In this document: one piece after another, positions 12,925 to 23,877 of the stretch
Layout of the letters: each line of letters opens with the position of its first letter
Position numbering within the stretch: position 1 is the stretch's first letter
NCBI GenBank assembly: GCA_018524725.1
Contig: JAEUWP010000139.1
Span: 434,001 to 498,000, forward strand
Length of the DNA stretch: 64,000 nucleotides
Direction of reading: 5' to 3'
Source: Podaxis mareebaensis
Lineage: Eukaryota > Basidiomycota > Agaricomycetes > Agaricales > Agaricaceae
Made by a program: the position numbers and the translations under genes
Notes under the pieces: generated by a model
Seen by the model: only the letters and a program-made list of their open reading frames with translations
Database searches by the model: none
Told to the model about the DNA's origin: nothing

Positions 12925-13960
12925 ATCGTCAGCAGTGAAAGGTCAGTGAAGAAGAGGGTGTTGGTGCGTTGGCCAGGGGTGGAGTACGGTCCAGTAGGAT
13001 ATATATACCCAGTGGTGGGCCTTGCGTGTTCCCATATTGGAGAATGTTTCAATTGGTCCATTGGGTAGAGTCTAGAAAAGAGTCTCGGTACGGTGTCGAG
13101 ATCAGTGTTATTGGGTTCTCGATGACGGAACACATGACATATATTACCATGATATTCCATTTTTATCTTCCCCCTTTCTCGTGCAGAAATTGGGGTGGAT
13201 GTTATACCCATGCACATAAGGTGGACTAATTGGTTGGAAAGCACATGTGAACACGCGGAAGGCAACAAAATGTCGCGAAACCTCCATACATACCCTGCTT
13301 TTGTGCGCTACCCTTTGCGACACGTTCCATTCGGAACCCCCACGCCAGCAGAGAATCGTCCTAGAGACACTAAGTATCCTGACTCTTCATTGAAGGACCA
13401 AACGCCAGATTTGCGGGTTCATCGCCTTAGGAAGCCCAAAATGATGCAGAAAATCTGTTTATCTTCGTAGCAGGTTGACAGATGCGATAAACAACCGAAG
13501 GCCCAGAACATCTGATCTTAATGAAGTCGCACCGTGTGAGACCGTTTGTCTAGACCACTAGCATTAAACGGGCGAAATCTCGACCAAGGCTATTTTTTCG
13601 TTGGGTAAGCATTTCCGAACACTCAGGGTACGGGTTACTTGACGTCGGTGAGGAAAGAGCAAATAGACGGTGATCTCCCGGCGCGGCATGAACTTATCAC
13701 GTGACTACATAGGGCAGACGCGTTTTCGACGCACGATCGAAACAATCCCTATTCCCGTTATAACAATACCGACCTATCCCATCCCCTACCCCTACCTACG
13801 TTCATGCAATATCGACACTGACACCTGTATATCAGTTCAACCCTACGCTACGAGACTCAACCTCCTTCAAGATCGCCAGTAGACTCATTTAGCGAACGCA
13901 TTAATATACACCCCAACATCAAGCTTTCCATTGCTGACAACTCCGTCCTGTCCGCCCACC
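12925..13960. other. Divergent intergenic region between PDC and casein kinase
   Basis: This 1.04 kb region separates two genes transcribed outward, so it should hold both promoters. Apart from the TATA-like element near PDC, I see no coding signal or repeat. Pyrimidine-rich stretches near 13745-13800 sit in front of the kinase ATG. Confidence 0.6.
13000..13007 (-). promoter_or_regulatory. TATA-like element of PDC
   Basis: An eight-base alternating TA run reads TATATATA on the minus strand, 76-83 bp upstream of the PDC ATG. The position suits a fungal TATA box for a strongly expressed glycolytic gene. No transcript start is known, so the role is inferred. Confidence 0.45.
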
Positions 13961-16050
13961 ATGTCCATTTCAGAGTCAGAGTCAGACCCCTCCGGCTCTG
14001 AGTCCTGTTACTCTGATGATGAAACGGCCTCGTCCTCCACTGAGGAGCAAGTCCAGAAAAAGCCTCCCATACCCCAAACAATCCAAAACTGGTGGCTCAA
14101 CGAGAATCTGGGCTCGGGTTATTCAGGTGGGTCTCCGGTGTACTGTGAATTTTGTTTAGAAAGTCACTGATGTTAAAATGTTAGGCTCAATTTTTCGCGC
14201 AACCAACATCTACACTAACCAGATCGTTGCGCTCAAACTTCAATGGACCCAGCACCCATGTCCAACGAATCGTTATGAGCGTTACCTCTATCCTCTAATC
14301 CAGGGCGGGAAGGGTATTCCTCGGCTTTGGGCTGCTGGCGTTCAAGGAGAGTGGGATTATCTTGCTATCGATCTTCTCGGTCAGAGCTTGGATAGTATAT
14401 ATAGAAAGAGTGGAAAGGACGTTATGAACCTTGGGAGCGTTTGTTGTATTGCTATGCAAGTGGTATGTGGACATTGAAGTGGAGTGAGTAGAGGTGGGCA
14501 CTGACTCTCACTTCTAGATCCAACGACTTGAATTCATGCATGGCCGTGGGGTGCTGCACCGGGATATCCAGTTAGGGAACTGCGTTCTCGGGTTGCCTCC
14601 TAATGACAAGGTCATATATATGATTGATTTCGGTTTCTCGAAGCGCTATATCGACCCATACACAAACCGACACATCCCGAACAGTAACGCCAAACGGGAC
14701 TTTATTGGCAACTACTGGTTTAGGTTGGTTGTATTTCCGGACTCATTACTGTTCCGAGCTCTAACATAGTCCCAGCTCGGTGAACGTTCACTGCCGCGGA
14801 AAGGGTGCGCTCGGACTCTATGATAGACAGTACCTGAAGACTCACAGATCAGTCTTATGTAGTGCCTTCCCGTCGTGATGACCTTGAGGCCGTCGCCCTC
14901 ATGCTTATTCATCTCCTAACGCCTCGTGGCCTGCCATGGACACGTAACGGCGTTCCGAAAACAAGCGAGACGCATGAACTACTCATTCGCGAAAAGCGTA
15001 ACGCCCTGCCAGAAGACCTTTGCAAGGGTCTACCTGCCGTATTCGAAGAGTTCCTGCGGTATACCAGGCGACTGAAATTCGACCAGTGCCCCAACTATCG
15101 GGAATGGATCGAGAAGTTCAGAGAACTAGCTGTGGATGAAGGTTACTCACCGAGTGATGACTTTAACTGGCCTCCTCCATCACCTGTGGGTGCTTTTTGT
15201 CGTACCTCACCGACTCTCACTTAGTCCCTTCTAGGTTGTGAAACGCAAGACAGTCAATACACCTCGCCGCATTCTCTCACCCGCCGTCAAGGCAGATGAT
15301 ATGGCTTGCATACTTGGTGGTATTGCCAAGCTGGATCTTGGCAGTCGTCCCGTCCTTGTCAATAACATGAACATCCTCAATGCCGCTACTCTACGGCCCC
15401 AGGAGAACAAGAAATCGGATTCAGGTGCAAAGGAGGTTGATTATGTTGGCAATGGTAGCCCAGAGCCTGCGCTTCCTCCTCGGTTTGCCTTGCAAAAGGC
15501 TCGCCAGCTAGAGTTATTGGCCAAGAAGACAGCAACTGCCACATCCAACGAGGACCTCTCAAACCATGTGGCAGATTTTATACGCATCATGCAGTCTAAC
15601 AGTGGGCGCACACTGACACGCCCTGCCTTCCAGTTCTTGGACATGCTATACAAACAGCTGGATGACCCTTCGGTATTCGTCCAACCAGCCAAGTGAGTAA
15701 CGCGACCATGTGGAGCGATCTCGGTTCAATAATAGCTTATTCCCGAATAGGATGTCGAAGACAAAGTCGTTCAATGAGCCAGTGCCAGAAAAAGAAAAAC
15801 AGCCTTCACGCGTTAAGCTAGGGGTAGTGGCTCGTCTGAGACGGGAGGTTGGAGCAGCCCGCAGTAATAAGGAGCTTGCAACTATGGTGGCCGACTTCGC
15901 GCGGATAACCAACCGAAGCACAGGGCGGACAGTGAGCAAGGTATGTAATTAGGCAAGATTCCGGTTTAGAACTCTACCTGACGTGTGGCTGTATAGGACG
16001 GGTTCGCATTCTTGGAAGGGCTAGCTGAGCGGCTCAGAGTTCTGCATTAA
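13961..16050 (+). CDS. Divergent casein kinase 1-like protein with repeated C-terminal module
   Basis: Eight exons (13961-14126, 14185-14462, 14518-14723, 14776-14804, 14863-15185, 15235-15692, 15751-15940, 15997-16050) close in phase to 567 residues. The ATG sits in a good context (CCACCATG). After an acidic Ser-rich start, the kinase domain begins LNENLGSGYSGSIFRATN, with the ATP-anchoring lysine in VALKLQ. The catalytic loop is HRDIQLGNCVLG (about 162-173): the Asp and Asn are kept, but the Lys of the usual HRDIKPDN is Gln. IDFGFSKRYID keeps DFG. FIGNYWFSSVNVH and SRRDDLEAVALML match the CK1 signature region. The C-terminal 230 residues lie outside the kinase fold and contain two related modules of about 60 residues (417-476 and about 507-566). 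Kinase activity is possible but uncertain because of the Lys to Gln change. Confidence 0.88.
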
Positions 16051-16404
16051 GGGTCTATCTTTCTGCATCTCTATATTGTTGATGAAATCTTGGAAGCTAT
16101 GGATGTGTACAGTAGTAATGTAAAATTTGATGTGTTGAGAGTAGAGTCACGATCACAAAAAATAATGTGCTAAACCTGGATGTTCCTCGGCAGAAGTGGG
16201 TCGATACGGCCAAGGGATAGACGCGGACAAGCACATAACGTGCCCCTAAGTGGCCCCAATAAAAAAATGCGTGCGGCATTAGCCGAAGACGCGCTGTGCC
16301 CCATAAATTGACGGGGTGCCATCACTTCTCGTTAGGTTCTTTTCCCTCTCCCTCTTGGCCGTCTCCACTCCTTTTTTCGTCAGACGGCTGTTTCGGAATT
16401 CACG
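16051..16404. other. Intergenic spacer, probable FAD2 promoter
   Basis: This is 354 bp between two genes in the same direction. It should hold the kinase 3' UTR and the desaturase promoter. A pyrimidine-rich stretch (16325-16380) directly precedes the desaturase ATG. No other feature is seen. Confidence 0.55.
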
Positions 16405-18124
16405 ATGGCACCCAAGGAAAAAACTGGCGACCTGACCGTTGAACAGGGCACTTTTGTTGTGCCCGACATTACCATCAAAGAGCTGCTAGGAGCCATCCCG
16501 TGAGCTGTCTCCAATCGTGTCCCCTTTTCGCTCCCCTAACCTCGATCCACGACAGCGCACACTGCTTCAAACGTTCCGCTCTCAGGTCATCGCTTTACCT
16601 GTGCGTCCCAAAAACATGCTATTTTTCGCGCCTTGCTTATTCACCGGTACAGCATTTGGGACTGCTTCGTGATTGGTTGCATCTACAAGACGGCAACCTA
16701 CCTCGACACGTTCATTGACCCCGCCGTAATTGAGCTTCCCCACCCATACGCTTACCGGTTCGCTCGTCTCGCGCTCTGGTCCCTCTACGGCTTCTGGGCC
16801 GGCCTCTTCGCGACTGGTCTCTGGGTCATTGGACATGAGTGTGGCCATCAGGCGTTCTCTGAATCCAAGTTTATCAACAATACTGTTGGTTGGGTTGTCC
16901 ATTCTGCGTATGTATAGTTGCATTTTTAGCATCATTGTTTTGGGGCGTCACGGCTAACATGTGATATTCGCTTCCGTTCTACATAGCCTCGGTGTTCCCT
17001 ACCACGCCTGGCGTATCACCCACGCTCAACACCATGCTGCTACTGGACATATGACAAATGACCAGGTCTTTGTTCCCCATACCCGCTCTGAACTCGGTCT
17101 CCCTCCTTTAGACCCCTCCAAGGAGGACCTTCTTGGGTCACGTGTCACAGAGGAAGTGATGAAGGAGCTCTGGGAAGCCCTTGGTGATTCTCCCATCGGT
17201 GCTGTTTTCGGTTCTGCTACCTACCTTGTGTGTGACTTTCTGGGCCCATTCTAGTTCATGTGCTGATAGAGACGAAAAATAGCTCGGGGGATGGCCCGCA
17301 TATCTGCTCACAAACGCTTCTGGTCAAGCGCACTACCCCAAGGGCACTAATCGTAAGTCAGAGCTGCCTGAAAATCACCGTTCTTTTGGTCTAATAGATG
17401 ATTGCAGATTTCAGCCCCAATGCTGCGATGTTCAAGCCCCACCACTTCTGGCAGATCATGGTATCTAATGCTGGCATTGCACTTTGGCTCTCCGGCCTCA
17501 TCGCATGGGCTTACCACCGTGGTGTCTGGGACCTTCTCACACTTTACGTTGTTCCCTACCTTTGGTGAGTGGTCCGTATCAGTTTCTTCTCGATATTTTA
17601 TTGAGTTTGCTTCCAGGGTCAACCACTGGCTTGTCCTGATCACTTTCCTCCAACACACCGACCCCCTCCTCCCCCACTACCGTGCTAACGAGTTCACTTT
17701 CCCTCGTGGTGCTCTTGCTACTCTCGACCGCAACCTTCTCGGCGATTGCGGCAAGATCATGGCCTGGATTGGTGCTCATGCTACGAATGGTATCTCTGAG
17801 ACCCACGTCCTCCATCATGTGTCCAGCAAGATCCCCCACTACAATGCATGGGAAGCAAGTGCTGCCTTGAAGAAGTTCCTTCTTGGCCGTGGCATGCGTT
17901 TGGAGGGTGCTCCTGGCGGCTGGGCTGAGGTTGTTCGTGTCTTCAGGGAGTGCAAGGTATGTCTTCCTTTTGGCACTATGGGACCAGTCCTAATGACACC
18001 CCCACAGTTTGTTGAGGATGAGGGCGATGTTGTTTTCTTCAAGAATGCCTATGGTATCGCCCAAATGAAGCCTGTCTTCGCTGACAACACTGCTAGTGAC
18101 TCTGGCATCGAGCTTGAGAAATAG
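16405..18124 (+). CDS. FAD2: Delta-12 fatty acid (oleate) desaturase
   Basis: This ER-membrane di-iron desaturase introduces the second double bond into oleate to make linoleate. Eight exons close in phase (16405-16499, 16556-16600, 16653-16907, 16987-17227, 17283-17352, 17408-17564, 17617-17956, 18008-18124) to 439 residues. The three histidine boxes are HECGH, HAQHH (in WRITHAQHHAATGHM) and HVLHH. Other family segments are IPAHCFKRSALRSSLYL near residue 32, LLGGWPAYLLTNASGQ and YPKGTNHFSPNAAMF. Four hydrophobic spans fit the usual topology. All iron ligands are present, so an active enzyme is expected. Omega-3 desaturases of fungi are close relatives, so delta-12 specificity is inferred. 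It converges on CDC123. Confidence 0.94.
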
Positions 18125-18313
18125 ATGATTTGATGAACGCCATTGCTCTAGAAATTTAGCTTTTTGTCATAGTATATATACCTGTTTAGACGCAACGTAC
18201 TGAGATCATGACAGTTTAATGGAATAATACATTATTCCCCCACTCGCTATGAACGACATAAAACTAAGGAACAAGATGTATATAAGGCTGTAAAAAGTGG
18301 AGAGGGCTGAGAT

Positions 18314-19859
18314 CTAGGTGCTACTAGTCCCATTCGGTTTTCTGCCGTTTACCTGTGCCCCTTCTTCGTCACTGTCATAGTCGATGCCGTTTTGCATGCT
18401 TTCCTGCACCTGCGCCTTTAACGCATCCGCAAATTCATCAACTGTCCTGCCGGCGCTTAAAGTGAGTGCTTCAAGCGGCACCATATTGTGTTGGAAAACT
18501 GGAATATTCGAGGCCGCAGCGGGGTGATCCGCGGACGGAATGACTCTGAATTCAGTTTTGGCAGCCGCATCTTCCGAGAGATCGTGCAGTTGCTTGTACG
18601 AGAACAAGAGTGGGTCCGTCCGTGGGGAGTAAGGGTTGAAATCGATAATGTGACCTCTTGACAAATCGCGTGTTAACAGGAAGTCAAAGATATCTGGAGG
18701 GGCCCCACACCACGAGAATTTGGTTACTTCATCGAGAGTAAAGCCGAAGTCAAGATGTTGGGATGGCTTACAATCACTCCCAGCCCATTTATCCCTGATC
18801 TCCGTTTCCCAGAATTTCGTAACGGAATCGATGATCTTGTCCCTTGTCGACTCTTCGTTGAGGAATTCATAATGGTTCATATCGCGCTGCGAGATTCCTG
18901 TCGATGGCCCGTCGTAAAACATCGACATCAGTAAAATGACAACAAAAAAATATTCCAGGCGCCACATAGAATAGCATAAAAGATGGCATAACAACAATCA
19001 CAAAGTCATGCCACAAAAGATCCAGAAACCATACTATGAGTCAAGCCGTAAGATGGGACTCACCTATCAACCGTCGATTACGCACGAAACACCGCAACTC
19101 GCGGTTTCGCTCGATGGGGTACCACTTCCGCAGAACGAGTTCGAGTTCGTAGGGCGGTGGCTCTTCGCCTGATTTGACGTCCACACAGCCGCTGAAAACG
19201 TTTGTGGGATCAGTGTCATGTGTTGCAAAGTCTGATGACTTGAGAAGGATGTAGACGTCCGATGGTGATGTGCAACGAAGTGGGTTGGCGTTGAAGAGAA
19301 CCCAATATGCGTCCTAGTAGTACATCGCATCAACCCCGCCATCATTGTGTTGTAGGAAAGATGAGGTCTTGATGAGAGACTTTCATACCTTGGGCGACGA
19401 GAAGTTGAGCTTGGGAAAAACACCTTCATATTCCTCTATGCACTGCCGTATCCGGTTATCGAGGTCGGGAAACGCCCAATGTTTCACTCGAAAATCAGAG
19501 TTGGCGTCTGAATAAGTGATTTTAGTCTCGCCGCCAAAGTCGCTGCTGTTGTCCGACTCGTCTGAGAGATGACTTTGCGGCGGACTGTATCATTGCAGCC
19601 AGTGCCAAAGTGAGACCAAGTAAATGATCAATCAATGGAGGGTATATCAATGAGGAAATGAAAGGACAGACTTGTCTTCAGAGCCTTCTGGGACAAAAAT
19701 CCCATCCGATGTGAGGTATTCCTGAAAGCCCGCAGGAACGGGCCGAATAATCGTGCTCTTGATTGTCTGCTTCACAAATATGGGGTACCACTCTGAGAAC
19801 TGGAATGACAAGATGTAGGAGCAAGTTTGCGTCGGAAACCAGGCTGGATTTTCCTCCAT
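18314..19859 (-). CDS. CDC123: CDC123 (D123) translation initiation factor eIF2 assembly protein
   Basis: Cdc123 is an ATP-grasp-like chaperone that promotes assembly of the eIF2 trimer and so controls translation start and cell-cycle entry. Family segments in order are FSEWYPIFVKQTIKSTIIRP, then YLTSDGIFVPEGSED, FPKLNFSSPKDAYW, TSPSDVYILLKSSDF, ELVLRKWYPIERNRELRCFV, GISQRDMNHY and HIIDFNPYSPRTDPLLFSY with the metal-binding Asp. The C-terminus is acidic (DYDSDEEG). There are several short introns; the junction joining RNRRLI to GISQRD is clear. I chose the ATG at 19859 because FSEWYP should lie near the N-terminus. An in-frame ATG at 20042 would add 61 residues with no family match. Confidence 0.9.
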
Positions 19860-20300
19860 AGCGTGTTTGTGGTTCAGTTGCTGTTCTTGTATGTTGAATG
19901 GCAGTGGTGGATAGGGATGAGGTTGGAATGATGATTGGCCCTGTCCCCCCCTCCTTTGATTTCCTGGAATGCGTTTCGGGATATAAATAGCTGTATATAT
20001 CAGGGTCGCCATCAGACCATCAGTCAATGACAAGTTGTCCATTCTTTTTCCGGTGCTGGAAGAATCCCCCAGGGCTTATATTTTCTACATAGCAATATAT
20101 TATGAATAAATGCATTGGCGGATACGCTACAGACAGGGATATAAGTACCCGGAAGATGGCAGTGGTATCACATAAGGTGTGGCTGAACGGAATAAAGGGT
20201 TGGAGTTCTGAGCGAATATGGTTTAATGCTTCTGCTTATGGTTGCCCTTCTGGTACTCTTCGTACCACCACTGCCAGACTAATTAGCCAGCGTCAGCCAG
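19860..20300. other. Intergenic spacer between CDC123 and ERG26
   Basis: This 441 bp lies upstream of CDC123 and downstream of ERG26, both on the minus strand. A TATA-like stretch on the minus strand (about 19980-20000) lies in a good place for the CDC123 promoter. No gene is seen. Confidence 0.5.
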
Positions 20301-21748
20301 TCATGAGTTAACCAGACCTACCTCAACCATGCGCTTGATGCCTTCCTCGACACCAACATCAGGCTCATACCCGAGCACGCGCCTCGCCTTCTCGATGTTA
20401 TGCCACCGTCTGGCGCAGCTGAAGGTGACTTTGAACCTAGTGAAAGCCGGTTCTTTGCCAACGATCATCCCAAACCATTCGGCACCCGTCGCAGCAGCTA
20501 GACCAACGGTCTTGGGCATCTTGAAGACAGACCTCGGTTTCCGATGATCGGGGAAGTATGCATCAAGTTGGTGCCATACCATCCGGGGGAAGTCCCAGAA
20601 GTAGCATGGCTCGCCGTTGGTGATGAAGAACACCTGGCCAGCAACTTGCAAAGGATTGGATTCCGGGTTGCGCAGCTTGGCTCTAACTAGGGATGAACTA
20701 GAGAGCTGGTCAAAGCGGTTGCGGATGATAGGTCGGACTGGAGGAGGGGGGTTCGGATCACTGAAAGCTGCTTCGATTGCTTTGGCATTCGGTGGAGGGT
20801 CGACATAGGGACCAAGGGGGCGTGCTACGCTTGTTGGAATACGATGCTTATCCAATGTTGCATTGGCGTAGGGCAAAGGTTCCTGGATGAGTTTTTCCTC
20901 CGCCTCAGTGAAGGGAGGTACGTCTTCGGTCAGCAGAGGAACAACTTCTCGTTCGGAGAGGGGAGCGGCTGGCGGAGGGAGGTCGAGTTTATCAGCAGCG
21001 AGAAGGTGGGCTTTCGCGACGTTGCCGACATAGGTCCAATCGAAGAGGTTGGTGTTGTCACCAATCTGGAAATGTGTCTGGTTACGTTCGTATACTTGGT
21101 AAAGGCCAGTCATGACTTGTCGGTCACCAGGGCTAGGAAAATAGTCGGCAAAAGTAAGTTAGCCACGTATAGATTTGGCGCACCCGAAAATCCCAGCTGG
21201 TCGTAGGGCGACCGTCAGCAGACCCCCTTTCCCATTGGCCTCAAGAACAGCTTGCTCGGCCTTGGCTTTGGAGTCATTATAAGCATCCAGAGGAACTTCG
21301 GGGTATGGCAGTCGTTCGTCAACATTGATGATGTCGGCACCGTTGAAGACCACACCCGCAGAACTGGTGAATACCAGTTTCCGCACGCCTACAGCTACTG
21401 CGGCGTCAATCACAGTCTTCGTTCCATCGACGTTGACTTTATAATACAACGATGCGTCTTTCAGTCCAGCAGGGGGAGAAGCAGTGTGGATAATGCAGGT
21501 TGTTCCGCTCTGAACGGCACTCAGGATGAAATTTAATTGGTATGAATCCAAAGACGCACCTTTTTGAGAGCATTGGAGACGTCCTCAAGGTTTGTGATGT
21601 CGCCGGAGTAAAAAGGGACGTCAAAATGGCGCTGAACGATATCGAAGGACCACACGGTGTCTCCCCGGTCTAGAAGCTGTTGAACGATATGCCGGCCGAG
21701 GAAACCGCTGCCGCCAATGACCATGTAGACGTCCCTTGCCTTTGCCAT
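20301..21748 (-). CDS. ERG26: Sterol-4-alpha-carboxylate 3-dehydrogenase (decarboxylating)
   Basis: Erg26 is the NAD(P)-dependent C-3 dehydrogenase/decarboxylase of the sterol C-4 demethylation complex in the ER. Three exons close in phase (21560-21748, 21184-21509, 20301-21132) to 448 residues. The Rossmann motif is VIGGSGFLGRHIVQQLLDRG near the N-terminus. The SDR catalytic residues are in TSSAGVVFNG (Ser) and YNDSKAKAE (YxxxK), followed by LRPAGIFGPGDRQVM and FDWTYVGNVAKAHLLAA. A proline-rich, acidic insertion of about 60 residues follows AADKL (around 20860-20985). The start ATG at 21748 is 184 bp from the borealin-like gene on the other strand, so they probably share a promoter. Confidence 0.93.
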
Positions 21749-21932
21749 TTTGCTTTTTTCAGACGGAACTGAGGGGAACGCAGTGACGAAGCAGGAGAGG
21801 AATGGAGCCAGGGACGGAGAGCGAGTGGGACGACAAATATTTCGAGCGTCTAATTCCAAGAGACACGAGCCACGTGACGCCGACTTCGAGCGCGTCCGGC
21901 GTCGACTACCAACGTTCTCGTCACAATCAACG

Positions 21933-23541
21933 ATGGATCCCCCAGTCGCAGAGCGAAAGTACACAGAAGAAGAGAAGCGCCAGCTCGTCGCAAACCTCGA
22001 CATCGAAGGTTCATTTCCTCTTCCTCCCCAATTTTACCCGGCAAACTCAAATCTCATTCTTATCCATAGTTGCACATCGCACACGTCAATTCGAATCATG
22101 GCTTGCGGACAGACTAGAAAACTTTACCATCCACCAAGAGGGACAGATATCCCGTATACCGAAACAAGTCCGGTCCATGACCATGCGGGAGTTTGGTGAG
22201 AAATACCAAGGCAACATCCAGGCAGCCTTGCGCGGTTACCAGAAGGAGAGGCTCGTGGCCGCAGGAACTGAGGCAAATTTTGGCGAAATAGACAAGAGCA
22301 TGCGAAAGAGAAAATGGGTCGAGGGAATTGAAGCTGAAATGGAGAAGAATAACAACAAGGACGGTGAGCCTCCCCGAGCTGCAAAGACCGGTATGTGCAC
22401 CAACTTGCTTTCTTAAACTCCGTATTGACCTTCTCTCTGTAGCAAGAACAGCCCCTTCACCTTCACCTAAGAAGACTGCTGGCTCATCAACGGGGCTAGG
22501 TACTGCCCAGCGGCAACGACTAACCTCGGCGACAAATAAGATCCCTCTTCGATCAGCCGTATGTCCATCATTTCCGCTTTCAATCTTCGTGTACCCTAAT
22601 CCTCCATACAGTCACATAAATTATCTCGGATACCAGCATCTCCGAGTCCCACGAAAGCAAAGCCACCTTTCAACACCTACACATCGTCCTCACATAACCT
22701 TCGACCCCCCTCTCGACCCACATCCCCCATGAAATCCAATCTGGGAAGATCAACTCCTCATTCCCAACAACAAACCAACCGCGTCCCATCAAGCTCAAGC
22801 TTCAATCCCTCTTTACCTCCCAAAACGCCGAAATTCCCTGGTACCAAACCCGGAGTTACTGGTGGCGGTGGCGGCGGCGGAAACGACCCCCCGACTATGC
22901 GTCTACCAAGAAAAGATGAAAGTATGTTAAGTCTGAACGGTTCCCCGCTCGCGAACCCATATCAGTTCGGTATGGGCTGGTTCAAGGGCATAGAGCAAGC
23001 GGAGGAGGAAGCGGAAGAAGCAGCCGCAGAAGCGGAGGGTTCACAATCTTCCCAAGCCGGAACAACGACAAACGGAAAACCACCACTCAAGCGCCAAAAA
23101 AGCAGCATCGTCGTCCGGAGAGATCCGTCCGTCGCATTTCCCTCAACACTCAACGGTCATTCCAGAACAAACTCTCAAACCAGCTTTTACACCGCCTCAT
23201 CCCAAGTACCCTCCACATCCCATTCCCGCAACCCATCAGTATCCCAGAACACCACAAGTACTTCGTTATATCCCACCGCACGATTCCCCACTACACATCC
23301 TTTATATGTCCCACCAGAAGGGCAACAGACTCCCCGGCCCGTTTCGAAAGTTACTCGGTCGTTCTCGGCGCTCGTAGCTATACCCACGAAAGATGGGCAT
23401 TTGTTGGAGTTTGATCCTCTGCAAACCTCTCCTGGATCTATTGATGCCCTGGAAGGTATCACCGATAGCGCGAAAAAACAGGCCAAGATGGAGATGGGCA
23501 AGCTCGTACAAGCCGCCGTGGACAAATGGAAAATCGGATAA
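21933..23541 (+). CDS. Borealin-like chromosomal passenger complex subunit
   Basis: Four exons (21933-22008, 22070-22390, 22443-22558, 22612-23541) close in phase to 480 residues. The N-terminal helix reads YTEEEKRQLVANLDIE, then VAHRTRQFESWLADRLENF and IPKQVRSMTMREFGEKYQG. This is the borealin/Nbl1 N-terminal domain that binds INCENP and survivin to target Aurora kinase. The segment IDKSMRKRKW ends it. The remaining 330 residues are Ser/Pro/Thr-rich and disordered, with a Gly run (22861-22880) and an Ala/Glu helix (about 22995-23040). The C-terminal 60 residues (TKDGHLLEFDPLQTSPGSID onward) are better ordered and resemble a small dimerisation region, as in animal borealin; that comparison is inferred. 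Acceptor choice before exon 4 was fixed by reading frame. Confidence 0.88.
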
Positions 23542-23877
23542 CAAAGTCTGAACTCATGCCTGAATCGCTTCGAGAATTTTTTCTCTTCAACTTTTTATTA
23601 CTTATATCCCATTTCCTACAATTCGGACCTATTCATACTCACATCGATACATTACACTTCTCTCACTGCAGTCTCGATCTTTCGTACCATCTTGTTTGGG
23701 GTTGCTCTGACGGACTATTCGCTTTCGCTCGTCAAGACTGAAGCACCTATGTAGTAGCAAGCAGTAACTTCAACGCCTTCCTCTCACAATTTTGTTCTTG
23801 TATCAACTACTACCTAGGCCATTGCGCCCTCCGCATGTAATTCATACAATAACCCGTGTAATGCGAATGCAGTTCCT
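23542..23877. other. Convergent intergenic spacer
   Basis: This 336 bp AT- and pyrimidine-rich spacer lies between the stop codons of the borealin-like gene and POP1. It should hold both 3' ends. No gene is seen. Confidence 0.55.
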
